From NCBI GenBank assembly GCA_034638255.1, contig JAWPGT010000066.1:57602-121601 (forward strand): 64,000 bases of DNA, written 5' to 3'. Under the pieces are notes generated by a model. The model had not been told where the DNA came from, searched no databases, and was given only the letters and a program-made list of their open reading frames with translations. Shown here in pieces: positions 1 to 12,662 of this stretch (within the stretch, counting starts at the first letter, position 1; each line of letters opens with the position of its first letter). The translations under genes and the position numbers were made by a program. Origin of the DNA: Coprinus comatus. Taxonomy: Eukaryota; Basidiomycota; Agaricomycetes; Agaricales; Agaricaceae.

Positions 1-3000
1 GTAATATATCTATAACCTATACAGACCTTTCTCTAACTGTCCATAAAGGTGTAAATGTCCTCCATAGACATGGTATAACAGAGGAGAGAGGAGTTCCAAA
101 TGCATTTGCCAATTTAACCCCGAGGCATCACCATCACAATTTCTTTATTCAAACGTACATTACCACAATATAAAAACTTCAAAGAAGTCGCTCGCGCAAT
201 CACAGATGGTCTACAGGCTATATGTATTAAACAGTCGTCTGCTTATCTTGTGTTCATTTAGCTGTCAACTGGCTACATCAAGATGGGAATCTCTTACTTT
301 CTCGAGAACATCTTACAACAATCTAGATACCCTTCTCGCCAGTCTCGAAAATCCTATTCTATGGAGGAAGGTTTCCTCGTCGAAAAACATATATGGCATT
401 CTGTATGACTTCGATCTTGCTGATCTTCTTAATACTGCAAGTTTTCATCCTTAGTTTATAAAATCATTCATCACGTTCTTATATCTTTTATCTTGTTCGG
501 CGAGTCAGATAATCAATCAAAGGGATATAATAATATTGTCTGTGTGTGTAGTAATGAATGAACAACCACCTACGATGTGGGTGAGGAGAACCGAGGCCAT
601 TACATTTTTCCGAGCGAATTTGAGTAGGAGAAAAAGGGAGGAAAAAATAAGGCTGTTGGTATCCGGGCGGCACGTCGATTGTGAGCATGAAGGCTCACCC
701 GTCAACCAGGTGGTGGGTTTTAGGGATTAGTTAGCAAGAAAATGGATTTCACGTGAGAACTGAGACGCGACTGAGCTGTTTGAGGCACGTGACTCTTTCT
801 ACAAGAAAACGCATCTGACGAAGTCAGATGCTTCACTTACTTATTCAGGAACACCACAACAAGATCATCCAGTTGGAAAAGTGGGTGTGAGAACTCCCAG
901 TTGGAGGATGCGTCTCGATCAAGCAACCGAAAAGGCTCATATTCAGAAACTCAAAGCGATAGTTGTAATTATCTGCAATTGTTTGTTCTTTCAACTCATC
1001 AAACGACTGACTCATTTGCTAAGAAAATTAGAGAAATACATAGGTGGAAGGCTTATTTTGTGTTTATTATCTGTTTCCCTTCAATAACACGACTCCAGAG
1101 AAGTAAATATCCTACCCACTGCACCCTTTTTTCAAACGATGGATGTCCCAGGATGATTCAATTATATAAAAGAGTGGAGAACGCTGATTTATCTTTTTAT
1201 CAACTTGGAAGTAACAAACATACATTCTTTGTATTCAAGAAATGGTATAATGATTTTCGGTTTACGAAGTACAGGGACTTCAAGGATAATTGGAAGAAAG
1301 GAAATAAAGAGAAACAAAAATTTATACCATACCACCATAACTTGCGATTGAATGGCAGTACAAATCAATAAAAGATTTCTTCACTGCGATATATATCATA
1401 TTAGTGATGGAAAAATATCTTGTAATCCTGTTATGCAAAGAAGACTCGACATCATTCAAAAAAACCTCTTTTCTCTAGAAGACGTTTTAAATGTCGTCTT
1501 GGTTTGGAGGATTTCCATTTCAAAAAAGCTAGGTGTCTGATCTCAAGGACATCCTACACATGACTTTGATCTATCATAGGCTGAGTTATGTGGTAAAATA
1601 CTAATTACATTCAAGGATTCATGCTCGTAAATTATCTCACAATTTTAGGGTCAAAATTAATTGACAGTGAGAGAATTTTGAGGATGAACGAAAGCCTCTC
1701 TCTCCTCATCAGAGTCTGAGAATGATATAGTTGGAATTATCCAATGGGAAGTTGGTCGGACTGTTTGTGTCCTCTCAGGTAAAGGTAACTCGCAAGCATA
1801 CATGTCAATAAGGATTTTACATAACTTATTTACCCACTACTGATGATGTAACTGTAAGTGTATATTGTATACGGTCGTGTATATTTTCGCTGGAAGAGTA
1901 TATAGGTGGAAAGCCTTTCCATTTTCTGATAGATTAATAATCTTTATCTGTTCCCATTCGCTAGTAACACAGTTATGGCGAGGATATTGATAATATAATC
2001 AGCCGTCTAGTCGTATGATGATCGTGTCTATCGTGTCACTGTAGTACGTCGACGTGTTGTGAGTTTCTTCTCACATGGGCTGAGGGAATTCATTATTCAA
2101 TCTTCCTATTTTTTTTTTTTATTTTACATTTCTCCTGGGTTTATTCAGGTTCATGAGTCGTGGTTTTACACAAAAAAAAGATGCTCTAACGGGTGTCACG
2201 GATAGGTCGGAGTGGTCTGCCCAATCTACTATGTGAGTCTGTATAGGAAGATGTTCAACATACGAAACGAATTATCACCCTCTATATCTATCCCAGCTCC
2301 GTGTCACGATGTAGATAATACAGGTGCAGGTGTAAGGGGTAGAGCAGGTGAAGACATAGCGCAACTTAGTCTCTCAGGAGAATTGATGAGGAATACTACT
2401 AGTTCGTTGACTTCTCTCCAGTTGGATTATTATCTAGGTCGGTTAGTGATATTGGCGTGACTCTGTTGCCTAGTGGATGGAGGTGAGCTGTGAAACCTAG
2501 CGAGATTAAAAGAAGGATTGCTCATGTCTAAAGTCAGTCATCAACGTTACTATGTTTGTATAACTAGCGTTTGTATATCAAGACATTGCAATGACAATCA
2601 AAGAAAATGGTGAAAGTGTGGTGTTGCTTGAAAGTATTTTTGGAAGGAAAGTCGTGTAATAAAATGTGGACAGAGATATTTTTTAATCGTCTGACCTACA
2701 TATTCACATAGAGCTATGATTTCTTCGTAGTGAATGAGTTGGAACCTAGCGTCAGTGTACCCATAATATCCAACCTTTACATCTTGAGTCGTGCTGATTA
2801 TATAATTTCCGATGGAGTAGAGATGGAGTCTTTACGGTTCTATAATTGTTGAGGTAGTTGGTCAGTGCGTGGGGTAGTGTACGGAGTTCCCGTTGAATAC
2901 GGATATTAGTGTTTTGTTTGTGAGTACTTAGGGAATGAATCTGGTAGTGTGTGTTAGAGAGACAGAGTTTATGAGGACTTTCCAAGACAAACGAGAGATG

Positions 3001-3074
3001 ATTGGGGGAGATCCAAGGGGATTTAGGCTGGTTTAGACTGAGGAGGATATTTTTCAAGATTAAAGATAGGATGA
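1..3074. other. Left-end region, no gene recognised
   Basis: AT-rich sequence without a convincing gene. The longest ATG-started frame (206-454, +, 82 codons) matches nothing I recognise and has no splice-linked extension. A frame at 901-1371 (+) is basic and lysine-rich and looks like translated non-coding DNA. E-box CACGTG motifs lie near 750 and 786. A 3' exon of a gene lying further left cannot be excluded. Confidence 0.5.
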
Positions 3075-3100
3075 TGACGTCATGCGAGGAATAAATATTT
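3075..3100 (+). promoter_or_regulatory. CRE palindrome and TATA-like box upstream of ARB1
   Basis: TGACGTCA, the palindromic CRE/ATF-type bZIP site, is at 3075-3082. An AT-rich TATA-like run (ATAAATATTT) is at 3091-3100, about 50 bp before the ARB1 ATG. The motif and spacing are seen directly. Promoter function is inference. Confidence 0.35.
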
Positions 3101-3147
3101 AAACTCCGATGATTATCTACAGTGCAAATTAAATTTTGGCTGTGTAA

Positions 3148-5543
3148 ATGGCACCGTCAGCATCCAAGCAGAAGCGGCTCGCAGAAAAGGCTGCGAAAAA
3201 GGCAGCAGGCGGCGATGGGTCGTCAGCAACAACGCCGTCAGGCTCAGTCAACGGCAATAGCACCCCTCTCACAAGTCTCTCGGGTGCTGCGAGCAAGGCT
3301 GGGTCGCAGGAGGATCTGTCTGCCATGGCCAAGCTGAGCATTGCCACTGACAGGTATGCTAAATCGTTTAAAACCCAGTTCTGGTTTCTGACAACGCTGC
3401 AGGAGTGCTTCTGGTGTTCTTGTGTCGGACGTCAAGGCTCGGGACATCAAGATTGATTCATACACCTTGTCTTTCCACGGCCGTCTGCTCATCGAAGGCG
3501 CTGAAATCTCTCTCAATTATGGTAATCGATACGGTTTGTTGGGCGAAAACGGCTCTGGAAAGGTACGCGCACTTTCTTTTTGGGCGTAGAGTGATTCTCA
3601 TCGATTACAGTCTACCTTTTTGCAATCCATCGCAGAACGTGATATCGATATTCCAGAACACATCGATATTTACCTCGTCCGCGGAGAGGCTGAGCCTTCA
3701 GAAGTCAATGCTCTCGATTTCATTATCGAGTCTGCAAAGCAAAAAGTTGCCAGGCTAGAGGCTCGCATCGAAGAGCTCTCCGTTGCTGACGACGTAGACG
3801 AACTTGGTCTTGATATGCTTTACGAGGAACTTGAGGAACTCGATCCCAGCACTTTCGAGGCAAAAGCAGGAAGTATCCTCCACGGTCTTGGCTTCAGCAC
3901 CACCATGATGAAAAAGCCCACAAAAGACATGTCTGGTGGTTGGCGTATGCGTGTCGCCCTCGCTCGTGCCCTCTTCATCAAGCCCCATCTCCTCCTCCTC
4001 GACGAACCTACTAACCATCTCGATCTTGGCGCTGTCGTCTGGCTCGAAGCTTACCTATCTACCTACAACCACATCCTCGTTATCACTTCTCACTCCCAGG
4101 ATTTCATGGACTCGGTCTGTACCCACGTCATGGATCTCACCATGAAGAAGAAGCTTGTCTACTACTCTGGCAACTACTCCACATACGTAAAGACAAAACA
4201 GGAGAACGAGGTCAACCAGATGAAGGCCTATCACAAGCAACAGGATGAAATTGCCCACATCAAAAAGTTCATCGCTTCCGCTGGTACTTACGCTAATCTC
4301 GTCAGGCAAGCCAAATCAAAACAAAAGATCATTGACAAAATGGAGGCTGCTGGTCTTATTGAAAAGGTCGAGGCCCCGAGACCATTGCGTTTCAACTTTG
4401 AAGACATCCGCAAACTTCCACCGCCGATTATCGCCTTTGATGAGGTCGCTTTCTCGTATTCCGGCAAGAAGGAGGATTACCTATACGAGCACCTTTCCTT
4501 CGGAATCGAGTACGTATATTGTTGTTATGTATATTTGGGTTGCCGTTGTAACACGCCTTTGCAGCATGGATTCGCGTGTCGCCATTCTCGGAGCCAATGG
4601 TGCCGGCAAATCAACCTTGCTGAATCTCATCACCGGTGTTCTTCAGCCTTGCGAAGGAACAATTTCAAAACACGCCGCACTCAAACTCGCGAAATACTCG
4701 CAACATTCAGCTGATCAGTTGCCTTACGAAAAGACACCAATTGAGTACTTCCAGTCTCGGTTCCACGAAAAGTTCCCTGATAAGGATCTCCAAGTAAGAT
4801 TTTCATGATGTTTCAGTACATCTTGGGATGTTGACTAATCTAAACCTAGTTCTGGAGAGCCCAACTTGGACGATTCGGTCTTTCTGGTGCTCACCAAACG
4901 TCACCCATCAAACAGTTATCAGACGGTCTTCGTAATCGGTTAGTATGAATGCGATAACGGCATCCCGATTAATACGATTCTAACATCTTTACAGTGTAGT
5001 GTTTGCTCAACTTGCAATGGAACATCCACATATTCTTCTTCTCGGTACGTTTTCATTTCAATCCTTGCCTCGTTTAATCAACACGTTAATGTGGGATCAA
5101 TGTGTTGATATCTTTTATTGTATAGATGAACCTACCAATCATTTGGATATGGATTCCATTGATGCTTTGGCTAAGGCTATTAGAGAATTTGAAGGTGGTG
5201 TTGTGATTGTATCTCACGACTTCAGTACGTTTTTTTACTTTATTTCTATTTTTATTTCATGTTGAAGGTGGAACTGACCATTTTTGAAAAAAATAGGATT
5301 GATTAGTCAAGTTGCTGAGGAACTTTGGGAAGTAGCTGATAAGACTATTAAGAACTTGACGAAACGTGAAATCAGCATTGTTGATTATAAGAAGAATCTG
5401 ATTAAGCAGAGTGAGTTCTTTTCTTTTTTTCCCTTCAACGTTTGAAACATGTGTTTGATGTTTCTTCTCCTTCCTAATTAGGTCATGCTGCGATTGAAAA
5501 GGCGAAGTTGTTCTCCAAGTCGGCTGTTAAAGGAAAGACGTAA
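3148..5543 (+). CDS. ARB1: ABC-F ATPase, ARB1/ABCF2-type ribosome biogenesis factor
   Basis: Soluble twin-ATPase ABC-F protein of the Arb1/ABCF2 group, which acts in 40S and 60S ribosome assembly and shuttles between nucleus and cytoplasm. Nine exons: 3148-3353, 3403-3562, 3611-4509, 4565-4793, 4850-4938, 4995-5044, 5126-5224, 5297-5410, 5482-5543. They join in frame to 635 codons, close to the yeast protein's roughly 610. The lysine/alanine-rich N-terminus ([20 protein letters not shown]) is typical of the family. First domain: Walker A GENGSGKST (split by intron 2), signature MSGGW, Walker [14 protein letters not shown], then the charged ABC-F linker. Second domain: Walker [22 protein letters not shown] and switch histidine VSHDF. 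The second signature reads LSDGL, a variant of LSGGQ. A bZIP-type site lies about 70 bp upstream. The start is the first ATG giving the conserved N-terminus. Confidence 0.95.
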
Positions 5544-7643
5544 AAGAGAGAGAGAGAAAAAATGGCAGTAGTTGGTTCTCGTATTCTTTCTTGGAAAAAA
5601 AAATGGGGTGTTTAGATGTTCTTAGATGTTGTTGTTTTTCTAATGAAGAGCTGATGAAACGCAAGTTCTGGTTATCGCTCTCTCTCTTTTTTTTTTGGGT
5701 ATAAAATCTCATATCTTTTCATAACCTAGTATAGCATACAACCCATTTGCATTACCGTTTTTTTTTCTCGATTTTCTTCTGTCTCTTTTCTTGTTATGTT
5801 TCTGGTTCTGTCAGTGGCATTGATTAGAAGTTTATGTTCATTTTTCTGTTTTTGAAGATATGCAATCAATTGTTACATGTGGTTTGAGAAAATAAAAAGG
5901 TGAGAGAGAACGTGTTTTGCAACTGATAGAGCTTAAACTCGTTTTGTGTTTCATTCTCACTTTCTCCGTCAAAGCCTCATGCACATATGACTTCCGAAAA
6001 AAAGAAAAGGAAAGAAATCTACTTCTTTAATTACTTACACTTCTCAAAAGCCCCTACTTTTCGAAGTTTTTTTTATAAGCTTTCAAGGTGTTGATTAATG
6101 ATTGACGATTCCTTTTCCTATGAATAATGTAGGGATTGTCACATAACCTCCTCTCTCAGAACCTGAGGCCTGATTAATGATTAATGATTCCTCGGACCCT
6201 GTTAGTACTTTTTAGGTGTGTAGTAGAATTCTTCCTCTCTTGGTTATTTATATATTTTATATGGAAGTCAAAATGTAAGTTAGATGGAAACACAACCCTG
6301 TGAATTGGTACCGTACCATACAGATGATCATTAATTTTCATTTCTGTTTTTTGTTTTGGTTCGGGTTATGTATTCAGTGTGTGGTTGTGGCGTTGTAAAT
6401 GTGTTCAAACCTTCAAACCTTCAAAACCTTCAAACTTGGTGCAGGCTTCAATCAAGCTCAAGCATCAAAACTTTATGTGACTGGCTTGTTTTTCTTCTTC
6501 TTGCATATATATATGTACATATGTATTAATGTAAAAGTATAAATTTTGATGTGGTGTTGAAAATTTGATTCCCGAATTCCCGAAAAAAAAACTCCCGATT
6601 CTTGATTCTCCGATTCCACGATTCCCCGATTCCCGTAGATGTCGAAGATCATATGGTTTTAGGAATCTTTAAGGTCTAGGTCTAGAGGCCATCTAGAGGT
6701 ATATTCAATTTTAATATATCCATACACTTTGATACATATATATATTTATATTAAATTTTTTTGTAAATTTGAAGTTACTTAGTAGAAACTTAAGAGAACT
6801 AGGTCCTTCAGTTTTGAGTCAGTTGAATTATCGTCACCGGTCGATCTGTCGGTTTTATCAAAAAAAAAATATGAATCGTGGCGTTCGTTGCGCGCATGTG
6901 CACTTTAGTGATTGATTAACTTACTTATTACATACCAATTAATGCGCGCCCGTTGTGGCGTATACACTCTACATAACTTGACTTTTAAGTATCAAGTCCG
7001 GAACTAAGGATGAGTAAGTAAAGTATCCATCCCATCGTAAAAAAAAACCAACATTCCAACAAAAGACCCTATTCTGTTGTTCATTTACACTTCTCTTTTT
7101 TTTTTTTTGACATGCATCAATTAATCAATACTGAACTGAATGTAAATGTCAAACAAAAAAAAAGAGTCTCCATGTAGACACACAAGTATGTTATGTAACA
7201 TAACTACATAACATAACTTCCTTAGAGGCTTTTTTTCGGGTCTAAGAAAGGGTTTGTATAACGGTTAGTACATAAATCCCGATGTTAGTTATTCGGCCCG
7301 CTTGCACATATGTGCAAAGTTTCAAAAAAAAAAAAAATGATCGCTTGAAGTTTGAACGTTTTTGAATCTAGAACGTGGAACTGGAACTTGGAACTGGAAC
7401 GTCCAACATTACCCATCATAACATGTGTTTTTTTTGTATATCTATTTATTACATACTACAGCATACTATGTACACGTTACCTGCTCCGATTAAACAACTT
7501 GTTTGTTTGCTTCTTTTTTTTTTTGCTCTCCGGTGTACTTATAAGGGGGTATGCATATATGTCATGTTACTAACAATACACGTTTTTTTGAAACATAAGT
7601 ATAAAAGAAAGAGTAAAAAGACAATTGTACTGAGATATTGATA
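5544..7643. other. Intergenic region between ARB1 and PP4 (tail-to-tail)
   Basis: About 2.1 kb of AT-rich DNA with poly-A/T runs and simple repeats. It includes variants of GATTCCCG clustered at about 6570-6640 and a CCTTCAAA repeat at about 6410-6435. It must hold the two converging 3' UTRs and terminators. No coding frame is supported. Confidence 0.6.
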
Positions 7644-10600
7644 TTAAAGAAAGTAATCAGCTGGTGGTCGTTTAGCCGGTACAGATCTAACATCCTATTT
7701 TATAATTACAGAAAAAAAAAAAAGTGAGTGCAATGTCTCGATTAAGGCGACAAAAAATGCGAAGAGCAAGGAAAAGGAATAATAAAATAAATTGATGAAA
7801 AAAGGACTTACAAGTGGTGCATGATGAAATACTTTATATTCCTGAGTCAGATGTTCATCTAATTCAAGTATCGAAGCAACATTACCACATCTTTAAAAAG
7901 TAAAAAAGTCAGCCTCGTCAATCAAAAAAAAAAAAAAATGAGCATAAAATGTTGAGAGAGAAAGATTAGAACCCGGATAGGGAAAAGGAAAACATTTGGA
8001 GAGTTGGAGGGGGGGGATACTCGGGCAAACATTACGAGGGTGTTAGAATTGGAAATCAGATCTCGGAAAACGTTGGGGTGGACATTCGGGACTTCGGAAA
8101 CAAAAACAACGGGAGATAAAGTTTTGTTTTCCCACAAGGGCCGCATACCGAAACGAAAACGAACAAAAAAAAAACACCGCCGCCCCACACAACACAACCA
8201 ACCAATAAACCACACACACAACAACAATAACAATAACAAAAAAAAAATTGGAAATGAAAATGGAAATGACGACAACCCCAACGCCGACGACGCCAACGAT
8301 ACAATATATATTATAGAGAGAGAATAGTATGACCCGAAAGAAAGGGTCTCTTCCGTAAAAGCACACACACACAGAATGGGTCGATCGGTATCAAGTCAGT
8401 ATCCATTGGTCCGTTCCGTTGTCCGTTGTCCATTAGTCCGTTGTTCTCGGTGAACCGAACAATGATAATGTAAAAAAGAAAAAAAAAAAGAAAATCCCGG
8501 GAAGCGAGGATCGGAAGAGAGTGACAAGAAGAAACCATGCGCGTGAAAGAAAAAACGGATCTCCCAAAACTCAAAAAAACAAGTCCATAGGATCAGATGA
8601 ACCATAAATAAATATGACGAAAAGTTCGGGAACGGGAAACAGGGAACAGGGAATCGGGAACAGGGATTTGGGGAACGGAACAAGGCGACAGGAAACACGC
8701 GAACAGGATAAACAGGAAACACGCGAACGGGAAACAGGGAAACAGGGAAGGAAACAGGGAAATAGGGGAAAATAACCTTCGCCACAAAAAACAACAAAAA
8801 CAACAAAAAGCTTATGAGCCAGCCAAAAAATAAACGTGGGGCAAAAAATTCGGTAAGAACATCCAACAGCAATAGCAACAACCACAGGTGCCACAGAGGA
8901 ACGTTGAATAGGGGGGTATGAGATCGGGATGTAGAGAGTCACATAAAACAGCCCATAAGTCACGACAACGACAGCAACCAACAGCTCCTTTGTTTCCACA
9001 CCAAAACAGCAAAGCAAATGAAATGAAATAAAGAATAGAAACGAGAAAAAAAAAAAAACACAGAGGCAAAGAGAGGGAGAAAAAAAAAACGTACCGATAA
9101 CAATAATTCGGAGCACTCCAAACAGTAACAATAGTTCCATCAAACATCAACTTGAATCCATCCATAGCTAATTGATGAGCTCTAGCTATTAAATCAATAG
9201 CATTATTATAAGCAAATGCTTTTGTTATATCTGCTCCGAATAGAAATCCTGCGCCTCTTGGTGAAAGTCCCCAACCTGCTATATCTGTTTTTGTTTTTTT
9301 TGAGTATGAGTATGAGTATGAGTATGAGTATGAGTGATAGGGAAACGATTGTGAGAAAGAAAGGGAGATGAGGTGAGGTGAGATGAGATGAGGTGGGAAG
9401 AATTGAAATAAATGCGAAAGGATGATGTAGATATTGAAATGACGAAATAAATCATTTTTAGTGGGATCGTTAACGTCAACGTGACATTAAAAAAAAAACA
9501 CGAGGGATGGGTGAATGGGTGTAACAAAAATGATAATTTAAAGTGGGTTAAATAAAGTCAAAAAAAATAAGAAGCCGGAGTGAGGGCGGGAGCGAGGTGG
9601 GTTTTATGTGAATGCGTGAGAAATAAAAAGAAGACGAAGATGAGGATGACGGCGTGAAAAAAAAAAAAAAGAAGAGAAAAACGTGTTTTATGTTGAGGTT
9701 TAGATTGTGTTTTTTTTGATGAATAAAAGGGGAAGAAGAAGCGCGGGCGAGGTGTCAGAATTGAAAGCATTTAACACATATCCAAAGGTAAAAATAAAAA
9801 AAAAATTGAATTCAGAAGAGGTGAAGTGGATATGTTTTCGGATTTATGTATAATTGGGATATGATGGTTTGGATTTGGATGTTTGGATGTTGAATTTGGA
9901 TTAGGAAACACGTACCGTCGGGATCGGACCATAAAAGATCACACATAGGACCATCATGAGGAACCTCTTGTTTCCTGTCAATAGCTCGAATCTATAACCG
10001 AAGGAGGAGAAAAACAAAAATGTCAGAAATTATTTTAGGGGGTTTTTTTTTTTGGATGGGTCATAACGACCAAATTTGTAAAAACGCAACGGCAATTCTA
10101 TAATGCCTAGTTCAAAGAATCAAGGCAAATTAAAAACCCCGATTGAAAAAGAATGTCCGAAGATCATTGAAAAAAGTCATAGCAACGGTATGACGCTCCA
10201 ATGCACAACACGAGGAAATGACAAATGAACAAATCCACAAAGCCCAAAGCTGCAATTCCCCAATCCAAAAAATAAAGAACCGAAAATCATTGAAAAAGAA
10301 TATCCAAATCCAACTCCAATCTTCAAAAACAAAAAACAAAAAAACAAAACCAAAAAAACACACACACCTGATCAATACTCTGTAAATTAGGACTCAACCC
10401 ACCATGAACACAAAACACTCTACCATCAACAACAGCTCCCAAAGCCAAATAATCAAAAACCTCACAACACCATCTCCAAACATTACTACTACCATATTTT
10501 CTCATACATTCATCATAAAATCCATAAACTTGAGTTATTTGTCGTGATTCATGGTTTCCTCTTATTAATGTTATACGTTCTGGATAACGAACTTTTAGTG

Positions 10601-11295
10601 AGAGGAGAAGGAGGAAGGTTTCTACTGAGTAGAATCCTCTGTCTACGAAGTCGCCTGGTGTTGTTTTTTATTGTTTGTGGAGTGAGTAGGTGAGTGTGTG
10701 ATGAGTAGGACGAGTAGGTAAGTGGTGAGTATTGAGTGTGTAAGTGGTGAGTGCGTGATGTATGCGCAGATGAGTGGAGAATGGAGAGTGTACGATGAGT
10801 GGGCAAGTGCGGTGAGTTAGATAAGTGGTGAGTTAGGGAAAGGGTATTGTTGATGTTGAAGACGAGCCGACGACAATGATATCAATGGTGAAAACGACGA
10901 TAACAATAACAATAACAGATGAACAATCGCATTAAACCTAGTGAAAAAGAACATACCCATAAACAAATAACTCGTTTCAGGACAATACCCACCAACTTTA
11001 AACAATTCCAAAAGATCAAAGAATTGACCATGAATATCACCACATATCTAATCCCATTATCATCATCAATATCATCTTTTTTAAAAAAAGTACGCACAGT
11101 AACAGGAGCATCAACAACCTGAACATTCCCTTCCTCAATCAAAATCTCTCTAGCCTTCAAACACAATCTCTTGACATGTTCTTCAGAAATAGGTTCACAT
11201 CTCATAAGTTGTTCTATATGTCTACACTCACATAAGTCTAGTAACAAAAGAACGCGTGTTTTTATTATTATTACTTACTTGTCTAGTTCACTCAT
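7644..11295 (-). CDS. PPH3: Serine/threonine protein phosphatase 4 catalytic subunit (PPH3/PP4c-type)
   Basis: Metallo-phosphatase of the PP2A/PP4/PP6 group; PP4 acts in DNA-damage recovery and signalling. Eight exons on the minus strand: 11295-11279, 11221-11098, 11047-10957, 10654-10368, 9991-9916, 9284-9095, 7890-7812, 7694-7644. They sum to 915 nt, or 304 residues, the normal family length. The N-terminus is [14 protein letters not shown]. Metal and catalytic motifs are present: GDIHGQF, GDFVDRG, RGNHESR, HGGLSP, and SAPNYCYR then CGN. The C-terminus is ADYFL, the methylation tail of PP2A-like enzymes. PP4 is favoured over PP2A by [17 protein letters not shown] and TVWSAPNYC. Exon 3 begins ATATGTGGT, so the usual VTVCGD is VTICGD. 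Four introns are very long (302, 376, 631 and 1204 nt) and filled with low-complexity DNA; the others are 50-120 nt. The symbol is by resemblance; a PP6 or PPG1 type is less likely. Confidence 0.93.
7891..9094 (-). other. 1.2-kb low-complexity intron of the PP4 gene
   Basis: This single intron has canonical ends (GTACG donor at 9094, AAAG acceptor at 7892-7891) in the correct phase. It contains (CCCTGTTC)-like G/A-rich repeats at about 8630-8770 on the plus strand, long A-runs and several overlapping open frames rich in F, L, V and C. Those frames overlap one another in all three phases and have no family resemblance, so they are composition artefacts, not nested genes. Confidence 0.7.
9301..9336. 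repeat. (GAGTAT)n microsatellite in a PP4 intron
   Basis: About six tandem hexamer units lie inside the 631-nt intron, just upstream in transcript sense of the exon starting at 9284. Directly visible. The intron also holds further purine-rich runs at 9360-9400. Confidence 0.9.
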
Positions 11296-11514
11296 TGTCG
11301 ATGATGATGGTTTAAAGCAAAAGAGTTTTTTTTTGATAATAAAGGGGTATCCCATCAAATTGATATGATTACAACGAAAGCACACAAAAAAGATCTCACA
11401 ACATTAACTGCCTAAAAAAAAAAAAAAAGGAACATAAAACTCTACAATACTGCTATCGAAAAAGAAAGAAAAAACGGAGAAAAAGTACATTGATTAAAAA
11501 AAAAAAAAAAATGT

Positions 11515-12662
11515 TTATAGAGTGCCAACACCTTTACGCAAGCCACTTTCCGCCTTCCATGGAGCATGATTGAGATAATGAGGATACTCATTAGGATGAA
11601 GATATGAATCCTCACGACGTTGTTCCTGAATGGGAGCTAATGTAGGAGGAGGAGATTCAAAGCGACTGGTATGTTGAGCAGGGTACATGTTCTGATAATG
11701 AGCCTGAGCGTCTTCATAGACGTTGTAAGTGGGAGTAGGAGGACCCGAGGTGTGGGAGGAGACAGAATGAGACGATGCAGGAGAGGGAGGGTTGTTTGTA
11801 GAGTACGAGGTGATATGTGAGATTGAATGCCTGGATTGCTGGTTAAAGGAATCGTGGCTATTTGAATAGGTTGGAGATGAATGTGAGAGGGGAGTGGTAT
11901 GTACATAAGTAAATCCAGAACTCTGGCTCTGTTCCTGATATGTTGTGGTTCCGCTCCTGTACGAGTATTGAGAGCCCATGCCCATTGGAACATATTGCGA
12001 GTAGGATTGCTCTGGAGATGAGGAAGACCTGTTGGAGGACGATTCCTGGAGATGAGCCGTAGCAGGTAGAGTAGCCTGAGTGAGAGGAGGAGGAGAGTTG
12101 GGAGGAGACTGGTGATGAGGATAGAGACGTGCAGGTTCTAGCGCTGGCGGAGAGAGCGGCGCATTCACCGGACTCTCGGCGGGTGCAGCTCCACGTTTGT
12201 TGTTCATGGCACGAGAGATGGCGGAACGGGTGGAGCTACGGCGGGATCCGGGCGAAAGATGGATACGGTAGCTAAGAGAACCAGTGAGTACTTCTGTGTG
12301 CATGTGAGAGAGAGAGAAAAGACATACTGTTGCTGGAGGTTATCCTGACGAGAACATCTTGTCTCGCAGCCAGGGAAGGGACATTTGTGATTGCGTTCAC
12401 CAGTGTGGACGCGTGAGTGGCGGGCAAGATGACCGGAAGTGGTGAAGGCGCGGTCGCAGGTAGGACAAACGTGCTTCTTTTTTGTCGCTTGCTGTGCAGT
12501 GGTCTGTGCGGGAAGTTGAGGTTCACCATCATTCATGTTGTAAGGTTGACCAGCAAAGTTGGAATGATAGAACTGAGTGCTAATCTTGCTAGAGTCGGCG
12601 CGAGGCATCGGAGAGTCGAGTGTGGTTGGTGGGTTATTCGTTTGTTCAAAATCCCTGCCCAT
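11515..12662 (-). CDS. C2H2 zinc-finger transcription regulator, NRG1-like
   Basis: Probable sequence-specific DNA-binding regulator in the nucleus. Two exons (12662-12328 and 12271-11515) separated by a 56-nt intron that splits the last histidine-proximal codon of finger 2; 363 residues. Finger 1 is CPTCDRAFTTSGHLARHSRVH, showing C-x2-C and H-x3-H. The linker is TGERNHK. Finger 2 is C-x4-C (CPFPGCETRC) running to HYRIH across the splice. The FTTSGHLARH finger and the finger spacing resemble yeast Nrg1/Nrg2 repressors. The rest, about 250 residues, is disordered and rich in S, P, Q and Y with several SPP/PPS stretches. The start may be the ATG at 12662 (MGRDFEQ) or at 12608 (MPRADSS); I prefer the upstream one with low certainty. 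Targets cannot be told from sequence. Confidence 0.85.

Noticed and set aside
2752..3057. 101-codon minus-strand frame upstream of ARB1
   Set aside because: Starts with TTG, not ATG; no family resemblance; lies in the likely ARB1 promoter.
7922..9165. Several long minus-strand open frames (up to 190 codons) rich in F, L, V and C
   Set aside because: They overlap in all three frames within one intron of the PP4 gene, consist of translated low-complexity DNA and end in the conserved exon SAPNYCYR; no independent gene is needed.
9279..9770. Open frames in the 631-nt PP4 intron and at 9558-9770
   Set aside because: Translations of microsatellite and poly-purine tracts, with no conserved motif.
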